NCBI RefSeq assembly: GCF_905147365.1
Contig: NC_056408.1
Location: 13,144,001 to 13,208,000, forward strand
Direction: 5' to 3'
Length of the DNA stretch: 64,000 nt
From: Aricia agestis
Lineage: Eukaryota > Arthropoda > Insecta > Lepidoptera > Lycaenidae
This document shows, piece by piece, positions 20,183 through 30,372 of the stretch. The notes beneath the pieces are model-generated. The model worked only from the letters and a program-made list of their open reading frames with translations, ran no database searches and was not told where the DNA came from. Each line of letters begins with the position of its first letter. Positions within the stretch are counted from its first letter, which is position 1. A program made the translations under genes and the position numbers.

Positions 20183-20941
20183 CCGGTCTAATAATATATC
20201 TATTACAAATAAAAACATAGAATTCGCGTCAAGGCAAAAACTACTTCAACTAAAGGCGTTTCAATATATTATTATTATATATTATAATAATTTAAGGATA
20301 GGAATTATCTAAAACATTGCTGAATGAACAGGAAAACAATGGGGAAAAAATAAAAAAAACATAGTCAACCAGTAACATTTATTACAAAATATTTATTTTT
20401 AAGCGTACCAGTATTTTGGAATTCTTTAAAAGCTTATAAAACTAAATATTTTATTTCGTTATTGTTCTAATTTAAATTAATCATTATCTAGTATAAAATA
20501 AGCGGCGCTTAAAATAAGTCACGAAAGATTCGAAAAATCAACGCCGCACTATCTATGGTCTACTAAAAATAAAATAAAAACACGAACAAAATTTTATTAA
20601 CAAATAAAATTTAAAAAAAACTTATCATAATTGTCAAAACCTACAAAATTAAAATAATCGGGTTATTTTTTCAATGATAAAAATAATATTTTAGCAGGCA
20701 ACTACTGTACGTCGCACACAACGTATATTAAGCATTTCCTACATTTATTTCTGGCGTAAGCCTCATACCCATAGGTCTGCTCTGGCAGGTGATCGACTAT
20801 GGAATTTAGTTAAAAGTTGTCGTAAAATAAAAAAAATCGCCTTTTTTATAGTGTCGTCAATAGAAGCTTGTGGGACAGCAGACGATTTTCATACTGTTTT
20901 TTCATCTGGTATTTGGGCCTTAGTCGATCACTGCTTGACTT

Positions 20942-21204
20942 TTAATCTTCATTTTTGTTACAATCTTCTTTACCAGACTCATTTCTTTTTCTCGTGCCAT
21001 CGTGTTTGTGCACGTTGTTTATCTTTATGATAGCGTCGTTAATGGTGGTCAATTTTGCCTTGCAGCCAATGTCACATTTGTTGCAAACCCAGTGCATCTC
21101 CTGCTTTTGGTTGACATGTTTGGAACGTTTCTTAAACCTGTACTCCCCTAAGATGATGATAGCGTTGCCGTGACGCGACCAACTGTATCTCGGTATCAGG
21201 CCAT
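20942..21204 (-). CDS. mod(mdg4): FLYWCH terminal exon 15, first on the - strand
   Basis: An 87-residue exon. On the - strand the acceptor TTTGTTTCTTTTCAG precedes 21204. A divergent FLYWCH: G20, Y22-F24, W39-x-C41, C48, H66-K67-H68 (HKH for HNH), with one extra Cys (C44) and a long charged spacer (RSKHVNQKQ) before the Trp. A 19-residue acidic and basic tail follows (ending NKNED). It is the exon nearest the strand flip and has no close relative in the window. Confidence 0.83.
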
Positions 21205-21742
21205 CTGAAAAGAAACAAAGTTTGATTAGCAAAAAATCAAAATATATACCTATTTATTATTATAATAAGTACCGGCCACAGGATTTTTTTTTGCGTATTT
21301 AAAATCCTGTGGTTTATTTTCCATTTTTCTGGGAAAGAAGATCACTTATTTCATATCATCTTGATGTTAAAAACCAATAACTTAGCTCCAACCATAACTA
21401 AGCAACCTTAAAAGTATTAGGATTATGCCAGTGTAAAATAAAATCAAATAGGCTACAATTGCAGAAATTTTATTTTTTAACAAATAACCTAATTCAAATA
21501 AAATCAAAATTCCCTATGTATAAATTTAACAAAAACATATTATATGGTTATGACTCCGACGCAATTACGAATAAACTCACATATTATTAATTAAATACCT
21601 AACTGAAAATGCACAGTTTATTATGTCAGATAGTACACGACATAAGAGCTCATTTCTTTTCTTCTGAAAAAAATTCTTAACCTATTTCAATCGTCAATGT
21701 TTTCTGTCTGGTTTAAAACTCTAAGAATTCGTCCAGGCCTTA

Positions 21743-22340
21743 AGGGCCCCGAAGACGATCAAACAGTTTGACTCAAACACGTAAATTTTGGTTTGACTCA
21801 AACCGATTTGATCGTTTACAAAGCTAGTTTGAACGGTTTGTCAAACATTTACGTGTTTGAAGCTTGTTTGATGAAATTTCATATTTTCGTTGTGTTTGAC
21901 GCGCCGTTTGATCGTGTTCCGACACGTTTAATCAAACCCGCTTAGTTTAGTGCTGGATTATGAAGAAGAAAAAAAAAGAAGCTGTAGTTTCTAGCACTTT
22001 CTGTAGATGTTCGTGGGTAAAACGATATTATCTTAGTCGATAGGCCATACCATTAATTTGGACCAAAGTCGTTTACTTTTTTTTTTTTCTCTTCTGACGC
22101 AGGACATTAACGTTATAAACATAAGATAAGAAAATCGCGATCCCCGTTCTAGAATCTAGACTCTAGAGTCTAGACTCTAGAGCATCTTGAACTGCATCAC
22201 AAGACGTGTACTCGACAGCGCGTATTGAATGAAACTGCGCAGTGTCGTTTGACAAACCATTCAAACCGACATCAAACGGTTGCATCATACACGTAAGGTT
22301 TGAAATTTGAAAGAAACCGTTTGATCGTCTCGGGGGCCCT
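21743..22340. mobile_element. MITE, PIF/Harbinger-like, inserted at an exon end
   Basis: 598 bp, with terminal repeats AGGGCCCCgAaGACGATCAAAC and the complement at the right end, and a 3-bp target duplication TTA on both sides (21740-21742, 22341-22343). TTA duplications are usual for PIF/Harbinger. The interior contains further GTTTGA repeats and TCTAGA-type short repeats (about 22150-22185). The right end supplies the last 18 or so codons and the stop of the exon at 22285-23348. Confidence 0.8.
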
Positions 22341-23348
22341 TTAGATAATGTTTTAACTTAGAAATATATGCATCACAAGTATCACACGATGCGCTGTTAC
22401 GAGGTAAAAAGTGCAAACTAAATTTTTTTTTGAAAATTGTCCGATATAAGTACTTTTTCGCTATATTTTTTTCAGCCAAACCAGCTTTTCTACATTTTTT
22501 TACGTATAGGTTATACATATTCGTTACAGTGTTTACATCGGGCCCGAGATACTCCCGAGTAATATTTTCTACTGAGCAATGAAACGAATGAGTCGGAAAT
22601 GTACGTATATGGTTTTTAATTTCTGTAATTACAGTATCGGGTGTTTTATTTGCTGGCCTTTTTCTCCGGTCGGGCTGCACGGACCTCTTATCTTTAGAAG
22701 CCGTCGCTAATGCTGATCTTACAAATGAATATGTAATGCCAAATGTATTTAGAAACATTGTTGTACAAACCCGGGTGCGTATATCATTAATCGTCAAGTT
22801 GTATTTTCTCGTTAACTTTCGGCGGCTATCATAGCTCACACGATGTCGGCCTACGGATGTTGAGTCGATAGACGAAGCTATTAATATTTTTCTTTGCTCC
22901 CAGTTTTCCAAATGCCAAAATGATTCAAAAAGTTTTTTCCTCGTTTCATCTGTAATTTTTTCAAAGCATTTCAGGGGACAAGTACGCGGACAAGCTTTCT
23001 TCATTGTCTTCTTCTCGATAAATTTGTTAGACTTCGGGCATACGTAACTTTCTCCCCGCAGTTTTTTGATTCTGGCTTCTTCGCGTTTTGACCGTTTTTT
23101 ATTTCTAGATTTTGTTAATGTAGCTGTTTTGGAGCCTTGAGAAGAGTAAGAAATATTTGTTTCTGAACCTTCGACCTCTTCAAAAGGGTCATATTTTTCT
23201 TGTGTATTGGATTGTATTGGAGGCGTAGAGGAATTTTCTGGTGATTCGGGTGAAAAAATGTCTCTCATATAACTTAAACATACCAAATCTTCTCCTATTA
23301 CATTATTTTCGTAAAACGAGGAGCTGTGTTTTTCTGTTACTGTAAAAT
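22285..23348 (-). CDS. Cys-rich transposon-type protein as terminal exon (family T1)
   Basis: A 354-residue open exon. The acceptor CTATTTTTTTTACAG lies just before 23348 and leaves two bases, the phase of the array. Residues 22-80 are acidic and Ser-rich with a basic RNKKRSKRE (about 82-91). A Cys cluster C120, C124, C128 is followed by a DETRKKLFESFWHL segment, an MFLNTFGI..FVRSA block (about 198-212) and a Cys pair C322-x2-C325. A shorter relative with the same blocks is at 29137-29699. This resembles N-terminal parts of insect transposon proteins whose superfamily I cannot name with certainty; no DDE core is present. The last 18 residues come from an inserted MITE. Function unknown; the Cys clusters suggest zinc or DNA binding. 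Confidence 0.65.
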
Positions 23349-23699
23349 CTGTAAAAAAAATAGGTTTAAACTTTCATTTCGGCACCAAAGCTTTAGTGCG
23401 GAAAATGTAAGAACGGAATAATAATGCTATACGTATAAAATGTTATAAGATATTTTATGGCAATTATTATTATTGATATAAATAGTGCTCATAGATTAGA
23501 GACAGGTAGTCAATCGCTCTCGATTGTTAAATCGATTATTTATTACTGTTATGGCCATTATTATATTGGCAGAAAAGAGCCCGCGACCTCCCAGGAAAAG
23601 TGTGTAGGGTGTTATAAAATTTTAATGTACGTTATGAAATAAAAAACCAAGTAGCATATGTTTCATACATTTATCAACAGTAAAATTTTAAAGCTTTAG

Positions 23700-23839
23700 A
23701 CAAAAAAATACCTTTCGTGCCACGTTACAATATTTACAGTATGTAATGGTCCGCTCCTTGCTGACGGCGCTTTTGCGCTTGAGTCGGTGGACCTTCCCGG
23801 GCTATAGTAGAGCGTACTGCGCAGGAACGTGCACTGCTG
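23700..23839 (-). pseudogene. piggyBac Cys-rich exon, tandem copy 1, decayed
   Basis: The acceptor TTTCAACTCAG before 23839 survives and gives the array phase. The reading then meets TAG after the QYALL segment. Two of the domain cysteines are changed to Ser (CAVC became SAVS in effect). It is about 200 bases from the next copy, part of a four-copy tandem. Confidence 0.65.
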
Positions 23840-23879
23840 CTGAGTTGAAAGCAAAAATATACCTCTCCTAAAACCCCTT

Positions 23880-24032
23880 GAGTCAGTACGAAGTTTAGTA
23901 TGAAACAAATCAAAACACATAGCGCCACGTTACAAGATTTACAGCACGGAATTGTCCGCTTCTTGCAGACGGCGCATTTGCGCTTGAGTCGGTCGGGCTT
24001 CCCGGGCTTTATTAGAGCATACTACGCACGAG
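23880..24032 (-). pseudogene. piggyBac Cys-rich exon, tandem copy 2, decayed
   Basis: Here the Cys pattern itself is kept (RKCAVCKKR..CCKSC), but the equivalent of a CAG codon became TAG four codons after the acceptor (TTGCATACAG before 24032). The end also differs, running on as LICF. It would make only a 3-residue addition if spliced at the conserved place. Confidence 0.6.
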
Positions 24033-24071
24033 CTGTATGCAAAAATACCTCTCCTAAAACCACTTCAGTCA

Positions 24072-24235
24072 TTATGAAGTGTGGTATGGCTCGAAACAAG
24101 TGAAAACACGTAGTGCCACGTTACAAGATTTACAGCACGTAATGGTCCGCTTCCTGCAGACGGCGCATTTGCGCTTGAGTCGGTCAGGCTTCCCGGGCTT
24201 TATTAGAGCGTACTGCGCACGAATGTGCACTGCTG
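24072..24235 (-). CDS. piggyBac Cys-rich domain terminal exon, tandem copy 3
   Basis: 54 residues from the acceptor GCATTTAACTTAG (before 24235) to TAA at 24072, in the array phase. Domain: C24-x2-C27, C34, C35-x2-C38, then Arg43 where copy 4 has Cys, and C47-F48..H52 (CFEPYH). This is the zinc-binding end domain of piggyBac-family transposases without any catalytic part. Another AG 26 bases upstream (CTGTTTTAG) would give a different phase. Function if expressed: possible chromatin or nucleic-acid contact; unknown. Confidence 0.55.
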
Positions 24236-24285
24236 CTAAGTTAAATGCAAAAAAAACACATCTCCTAAAACAGCTTGAGTCAATA

Positions 24286-24482
24286 TTATGAATTATTGTG
24301 GTATGGCTCGAAACAAGTGAAAACACATAGCGCCACGTTACAAGATTTACAGCACGTAATGGTCCGCTTCTTGCAGACGGCGCATTTGCGCTTGAGTCGG
24401 TCGGGCTTCCCGGGCTTTATTAGAGCGTACTGCGCGGGAGCGTGTACTGCTGCTTTGATGTCCAAAAAATGCCTTCCGAATG
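24286..24482 (-). CDS. piggyBac Cys-rich domain terminal exon, tandem copy 4
   Basis: 65 residues; acceptor GATTTGTTTGCAG before 24482, array phase, stop TAA at 24286. Domain: C34-x2-C37, C44/C45-x2-C48, C53, C57-F58, H62. This is the most complete of the four tandem copies (period about 200 bases) and the only one with a distinct N-terminal part (AFGRHFLDIKAA). A basic stretch GKPDRLKRK precedes the first Cys. The tandem shows that the unit duplicated as an exon with its acceptor, which is unusual for a transposon relic. Confidence 0.62.
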
Positions 24483-24694
24483 CTGCAAACAAATCAACAA
24501 TTCAAGACTTTTTAAAATTTGTCCAAAACTACCGTCATAACTTTTTTTGCGTTAGGTACAGAATCCGATCGTTGTTAAAAATACCAACTGAAAAACAATT
24601 ATTTAACCAAAGCAACCAAAAATAAATTGTTAAAAATACGATATGAATTACTCTATCTTATATTACCGTGTCCTCATATGAGGCGCGTCAATTT

Positions 24695-25165
24695 AATGCA
24701 AAATAATCGGCCAAGTGCGAGTCGGACTCGCGCATGAAAGGTTCCGTACTAATATAGAGCAAAGTTAGACCAAAAATTGTGTTTATATTTTTTATTTTAT
24801 TAATATAATATAAATATTATTAAATATTAAAGAACACATATATATAACTAAGGACTTTGTGAAAAATTCAAGAGCGGTAGGTGTTGCCATTATTGATATT
24901 ATAGACCAAAAAATGCCCCAAAAAGTCACGTTCGTTGTATGGGATATTATTTTTATTTTGTTTTTAATATTTGTTCTTATAGCCGCAACAGATACACACA
25001 ATCTGTGACAACTCTCTAGCTATTACCGTTCTTGAGTTACAGCCTGGAGACAGACAGACGGACAGACAACGAAGTCTTAGTAATAGCGTCCCGTTTTTAC
25101 TTACGGAACCCATTGGGTACGGAACTACATTGTTATCCTTTTTTTAGGGTAAAGGATAACAATGT
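24695..25165 (+). mobile_element. Lepidopteran LINE/SINE-type remnant
   Basis: CGGCCAAGTGCGAGTCGGACTCGCGC and AGACAGACAGACGGACAGACA..TTACGGAACCC are hallmarks of a very common moth/butterfly retroelement 3' region. A short inverted pair (ACATTGTTATCCTTT) lies at its end. Confidence 0.6.
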
Positions 25166-25827
25166 AAAGTATACACTTACAGAATATAAATTCCTCGTCT
25201 GTGATTTTAGAACATATTTATTACAAAGTATTCAATGTATAATATGTATATAATAGATGTAAAGTGTATTATTTACAGTATTTTAAGGAGAATAATAAAA
25301 TTTGAAATTTTAAAAAAGTATTCCTTATTGCACTTTTTACTTAAATCTGTAAATACAAACATAATAAATATTAAATACTGTTCCGCGGGTCTAAATTGGC
25401 CACTTTTTAATCGTAAAGTCAAAAATCAAAAAGGTCACTTTGCGTGCAATTCATATGTCATGTAATTTTTGACATAATATTGTTTTGACATTTTAAATTG
25501 AACTCAATTATCTGAATGACTTTGCGTTATAATATAAGTGAGCTAAGCAAAATTATTGTGATTGTAAATTATTTATATAACATGTAGGTTGTACAGAATA
25601 TTCTATTTACAAAATTGATTTTTGTAGATGTGATTTTTACATAAGTATATTATAATATTATTTAGAAATAAATGGTAAAATTTAATAATTTTCTAAAACA
25701 GTCTCGTACACAAGTAAGTTATTTAAACCCGAAGAAAACCAAACTTTAGGAACCTAAAGTTGAACTCTCGTCTTCGACTTTAAACGGTCAAATAGCCCAG
25801 ACAAATTAGATACCAACAAGTTGTAAA
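25166..25827. other. AT-rich spacer
   Basis: No exon, RNA gene or clear element was recognised; short ORFs here have no recognisable domain. Confidence 0.4.
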
Positions 25828-26151
25828 CTAGGGAAAATTCGCATAGAACTGAAAATTGGTAGATACGATAAATGCACCATTATAAAAAGAACCTCCAAAG
25901 GCCCCGTCGAACCCCGTTGTGAAATTTCACGTGAATGGTAAATGGCAACGGTTTAAATGATTTTTGTAGAAAATTTTATGATCTACAAACTCCAACTTTT
26001 ATTATGAAATTGACCGTTTGGTTATCGAGGAAAACGGGAAAAAACCTCAATTTCTTGCATAAAGGGGATGGACGGGGATTTTTGAGGTGTTCTTTATGAT
26101 GGTGTATTTATCGTCCCTACCAATTCTCAGCTGTATGCCAATTTTCCCTAG
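25828..26151. mobile_element. MITE with long TIRs
   Basis: About 324 bp. Left CTAGGGAAAATTcGCATA..AATTGGTA..CGATAAAT pairs with right ATTTATCG..TACCAATT..TGCCAATTTTCCCTAG over about 65 bases. It lies 10 bases after the stop of the nuclear-receptor-type exon and so replaces its original 3' flank. Confidence 0.75.
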
Positions 26152-26160
26152 ATCGATTGT

Positions 26161-26429
26161 TTATTTCTCCTCGAGCAATTGCGGTTTTCTGACCATTCTG
26201 GTCTGCATGCCGGCGTGCAAGCACTTTTGAAATCTACAGTATCGGCAGTAGGACCTTGTGTATACGTTGATTTTGCACGTTCGCCTCTGACATTTGTTGG
26301 CACAGATATATATGTGCTCCTTGTTCTGCTGGATGGTCCTCTTGAAGAACAGCTTGCAGGACTCGCAGGTTTGCACGCCGTAGTGCATCCCCGAGACAAA
26401 ATCGCCACACACCGGACAGGGCGTGAAGT
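26161..26429 (-). CDS. Nuclear-receptor DNA-binding domain as terminal exon
   Basis: An 89-residue exon; the acceptor TGAATTATTTCAG lies before 26429 and leaves two bases, as in the FLYWCH exons. It encodes a nearly complete nuclear-receptor C4 double finger: finger 1 C5-x2-C8-x13-C22-x2-C25, with P-box-like CESCKLFFKR; finger 2 C43, C47/C52, C62-x2-C65 followed by RFQKCL. The CESCK..FF and YCRFQKC blocks most resemble the FTZ-F1 type. The spacing between the first two cysteines of finger 2 is unusual (8 instead of 5, or an extra Cys). No ligand-binding domain follows; TAA comes 24 residues after C65. Expected role: sequence-specific DNA binding on a BTB fusion protein. The + strand ORFs here are shadows. 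Alternative: a retrocopy fragment that happens to lie in phase. Confidence 0.75.
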
Positions 26430-26670
26430 CTGAAATAATTCATACTTAAAGATTTCTTCAAAACCTACCATTGCGGTGCAAGGTGTGATATGTATCGTCG
26501 CAAATCCAAATCGGACAACGTACAGTGGTTAGGCCAATTTCTTTTTGTAATAAAAAAAAGCACACACTTTAAGACCAAAAACGACATAAATATGACAAAT
26601 TATTATAAATATGGTAACCGATATAATTTATTCAAAATCAACCAAAATCGCAATTTTAAGTTAAATTATC

Positions 26671-26711
26671 CTCTAGCTAAGCTAAGCTAAGCTAAGCTAA
26701 GCTAAGCTAAG
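26671..26711. repeat. (GCTAA)n microsatellite
   Basis: About eight copies of the pentamer. The stop codon of the next - strand FLYWCH exon (TAG, plus-strand 26707-26709) lies inside the last repeat unit. Confidence 0.85.
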
Positions 26712-26903
26712 GTCCGTGATTGTGTAATAATCTTAGAGGCGTAATTAATCGTCCGTTCCGCATGTGCATCACAGCTTTGCATCCAAAGTGACTTCTCCTA
26801 CTGCATTGCCATCTCTCTTTACCATTCCGCTCATAGTGGAGAGAGAACTTGTACCCGCCCACCAGCAACATCTGTCTACCGTTTTTAGACATCACATAGA
26901 CTA
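26707..26903 (-). CDS. mod(mdg4): FLYWCH terminal exon 16
   Basis: 65 residues; acceptor GTTTCATTTTTTTTTCAG before 26903. FLYWCH residues: G16-G17, Y18, W32-x-C34, C42, H61-N62-H63, ending HNHGP. A compact finger with no tail. The stop lies within a GCTAA repeat, so repeat growth or slippage could have set the end of the protein. It follows directly upstream (on the - strand) of the nuclear-receptor-type exon, about 280 bases away. Confidence 0.86.
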
Positions 26904-27506
26904 CTGAAAAAAAATGAAACAAATCTGTAGCCGAAGACACAAGTCCTCCTTTTTGGAAGTAAATTAAAAAAGAATTGGTGAGAAATTCAGATCCAAGTAA
27001 TTTTAAATGTCACCTTAGTCCATACAGTTAACTACCGGCACCTATGTGTCAAAGGATACACAAATAAATAAAATATTCCAATTGATAATTTTATTAAAAT
27101 CATCAAATGCAATTTTAAACGAATAACTTAATATTAAAATAAGTCTTGTTGTGGTTTACAAAATCAAAAGAATTTGAAATTAATTCGCAACACAACAATG
27201 GTACTAAGCTACTAAGATTATTAAAGTTACAAGTTACTTATAAGTTACTTATAAAAATAAATTAAACATGTTAATTTTATGTCACAGCTCACAGCACTTC
27301 AAGACTAGAATACCAACTTGACTTATATAAACTGTAATATGATCTAGAAGCAAAAACCAAACAAGAAAGAAAATTAATCTAATATTCTTTGTCTCTTTAA
27401 TGAAAAAGACAAAAAAAACTCCGCTTAAAAAGTAAGCATGTAAGCTAACAAATGCGATTTTTTATTACAAACTAAATTACTCATTACTTTTAGAGTGCAC
27501 TACATT

Positions 27507-27805
27507 CTAGAACATACTAATATGTTTGTTATGAAAAAGATACTTGAAATGTTTCGGAATTGGAACAGGCTGTGGCGTATACACCGTTTTACCTCTATTA
27601 ATTGATAATTCTGATGAGTCATGATTATGAAATCCCTTGATTTCAACTATTCTCTCTCCTATCGTCTTCACCACCGCCTTACAGCATTTGTACGCGTGGG
27701 TCGAACACGTCCATCTAGTCATGCCATTTCTGACGGAATGCTTGCAGTATGTGTAGTCGTTGTACAGTATGAGGGGTTTCCCACGCAGAGATTGAGTAAA
27801 ACATG
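27507..27805 (-). CDS. mod(mdg4): FLYWCH terminal exon 17
   Basis: 99 residues; acceptor GCGTTCGTATTTCAG before 27805. Finger: G9, L14, Y18, W32-x-C34, C41 (with C42 beside it), H60-N61-H62. A long 37-residue tail follows, with PQPVPIPK and an aromatic and basic end (KYLFHNKHISMF). It is among the longest tails in the array and has no similarity to another. An ORF reading further 5' runs through the pyrimidine tract and is not meaningful. Confidence 0.85.
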
Positions 27806-28177
27806 CTGAAATACGAACGCAGTTTAATTTTTCAGTTAACGTTCTTACCATATTTTTTTCAACTTAATTACGGTGAAATATTTAAAGTATTTTTATTTTT
27901 GTGGGCTAAATAGAATAACAAGATGACTGTATACATATTTAAACGCTTTATTAAACACATACTATCGAACAGAAGAAGAAAAGTGGCAAAAAAATTAGCC
28001 AATCATTAAACAAAAACAATTATTTTGAAAAATATTTAAGTTACTTTAATACCTTATTGTGTTAAAAGGAAGAAGATGTAATTTGCGAAATTACTATATA
28101 TGATATCCGACGACTACACGATATAATTTATTGTACCTAAATCTAACGTCCAAAAACATAATATTTAGGAAGCTCTT

Positions 28178-28520
28178 TTTTTTATGAAATAAGGGGGCAA
28201 ACGACAAACGGGTCACCTGAAAGGGAAAGCAACTTCCGTCGCCCATGGACACTCGCATCATCAGAAGAGCTGCAAGTGCGTTGCCGGCCTTTTAAGAGGG
28301 AATAGGTTAATAGAGGAGGGTAGGGAAGGGAAGGGAAGGGAAGGAAATAGTTGAGGGTAGGGAAGGGAATAGGGTAGGGGTTAGGGGATTGGGCCTCCGG
28401 TAAACTCACTCACTCGGCGAAACACAGCGCAAGCGCTGTTTCACGCCGGTTTTCTGTGAGAACGTGGTATTTCTCCAGTCGAGCCGGCCTATTTGTGCCG
28501 AAGCATGGCTCTCCCACGTA
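28178..28520 (-). mobile_element. Metulj-like SINE, reverse orientation
   Basis: Reverse complement of the element at 13379-13735, including the GGTCACCTGAAAGGGAAAGCAACTTCCGTCGCCC block and a (GGGAA)n tract. The Pro-rich - strand ORF here is a product of that tract. Confidence 0.75.
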
Positions 28521-29136
28521 TAAATTTCTCTATCTACCAATGGTATGTACTTGGTTTGGGAACGCTATATGAAAATGAACGTCTTATTTGTAGTTAATAA
28601 TAATAATTTAAATGCGCACCGCTTACGGGACTTAGAACACCTAAATGCGAGATTTCGAAGAGGAATGTCTGTATGATAGACTGCTGTACTTGTATTGAGA
28701 ATGAAATATGTATAATATTATTCAGAATATATGCTAGTTCCAATAATATTTGCAAAACACGATGCAACTTTTTTTTCTCGATAGAAAAAAATCGCAAACA
28801 TACCTCTAATAAAATCTTTAAATGATCGGTATGTGTAGTAAATTGTACTCAATAATTATTTCATTTATGGACAATATTTGGCTACCAGTGTACAACAGCT
28901 ATATTGTTTTTTTTTTTTTAAATCCTTAATTAGCCGTAATCAAGTATTTTCCACAATCAGAGTAGACTTAGCGTAGGTGCTATTAGCTCTTCTAAGCCCC
29001 TTAACTTTGTTAAAATACATTGCTTTTACGTGTGTTATCAGATTCTGAAAGTATCTACGAAATTACTTTTGATCATCATGTGATCAATTTCCTACGATTG
29101 CACAATTCGAATAGTTTTCCATAAAACCCTATAGAG

Positions 29137-29699
29137 TTATGGTTTCATCATTCTCTTTTTATGAGCACCATTAACGAAACGGTGTGAAATACATAAGGTG
29201 TTAAGAAATGTTTTAGAACAAACCCATTGCCGTGAATCACCTTCGGGTGTTGGTAAAAAATATTTGTACGTAAATTGTCTCCTAGACGGTCCTGCTGTCG
29301 TCATACTTTTCTTATTAGTTTTTTCGGTGTACTTATTTATAAACTCCCAGTATTTGGTATAGTGACCGAGTTCCCAAAAATAGTTGAGAATATTTTGGCG
29401 AGTGTCTGTATCATATTTTTTGTAACATTTCAATTTACACGTATTCGAGCAAATAGGGCGCAGTTCTTTTTTTATTTTAACCTTCCCCGCTCTAATGAAG
29501 TACCGCCTGTCAGTGTTTACTAAGTTTTTTTTACTAACCCCCCGCCTTTCGGGGCACAGAGAACTTTTTTTTCCAACTTTTGTTCTTCGAGTGCATCTTC
29601 TATTAGATGGTACCCTCTTCGAGGCGGGTTCGACTTGCGCCAACTCTGTCAATTTTTCCGCATAGACTTCTTCCTCGAATTGACCGACTTGTGATGACA
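29137..29699 (-). CDS. Cys-rich transposon-type protein as terminal exon (family T1, short)
   Basis: 187 residues; acceptor CCTTATTCTATTTTTAAG before 29699, array phase. Same family as 22285-23348: Cys cluster C84, C88, C92 (SNTCKLKC), then TRQ..ILNYFWELG (about 100-112) and C161-SKTFLNTL..FVNGA (161-179), ending shortly after. It begins with an acidic EEEVYAEKL segment and a basic RRCTRRTKVGKK. Overall identity to the larger copy is low, so the two are old. The stop comes where the larger copy continues for about 140 more residues, so this is either a shortened exon or a truncated element. The C-terminal MMKP end looks non-homologous. Confidence 0.62.
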
Positions 29700-30137
29700 C
29701 TTAAAAATAGAATAAGGTAGCATTTATTTACAAAAAAGCGTAAAAAAGTACAAAATAGCGAGTGATATTAAATATACTTTATTCTAATTCTAAATGATTA
29801 CAAGTAGTGAAAAACGTAATATATAAAAATAAACAGTATATTTTAGAGGTACATTATATTATATACATTTTCGAGAGCGGTTGAATGTTATAGAACTTAT
29901 AGTGTAATATGTACATGAATACTGAAAAAGATTTAATATTTGTACCTAAATAGGGCAAGGTTTTTAAAAGTAGAGATCACATAATATTATCACATACAGA
30001 TTACAAAGCACCTTTTAAGTTAAAACTATCTACTAAGTTTAGCCTACATACGGCATAAGACGGCTCATTTTAGATATGATATCTAAGTATCAAGATCGTA
30101 AATTGATACTGATTACTGGGCCATCAACCTCAATATA

Positions 30138-30372
30138 TAGGGTGCAATTAAACCTACCGGCCATTTTTTAGGGCTTAGCTATCATTATGAAAGTCCATTT
30201 AACCCAAAAAATTGTGTTAATTTTTTAACCATAAAATATTTTATCCCAATATTTCTCAACATTTTAGTACTGACTGCTAAGTGATTATAAAAGAAAAAAT
30301 ACGTGTAGGTATTTTTATTTTTAACAAGTTCAATACATCGAAATTTGGCCGGAAGGTTTAATGTACCCTGTA
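30138..30372. mobile_element. TIR element (AGGGTgcaATTAAACC family), short copy
   Basis: The ends AGGGTGCAATTAAACCTaccGGCC and GGCCggAAGGTTTAATGtACCCT pair. Larger relatives of about 830 bp lie at 42451-43286 and 44139-44971. Confidence 0.65.

Larger units (their letters stand above)
18466..20940. other. Exon-free AT-rich strand-switch region
   Basis: About 2.5 kb without any exon. All array exons to the left are on +, all to the right on -, so the two halves converge here. It holds a palindrome (19501-19598) and a MITE (19951-20182); the rest is AT-rich with many AATAAA on both strands. No promoter or RNA gene is recognisable. Confidence 0.5.

Noticed and set aside
26179..26433. + strand ORF of 84 codons over the nuclear-receptor-type exon
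   Set aside because: Antisense shadow; the - strand frame has the full set of zinc-finger cysteines.
28182..28409. Pro-rich 75-codon ORF
   Set aside because: Made by the pyrimidine tract of a Metulj-like SINE.
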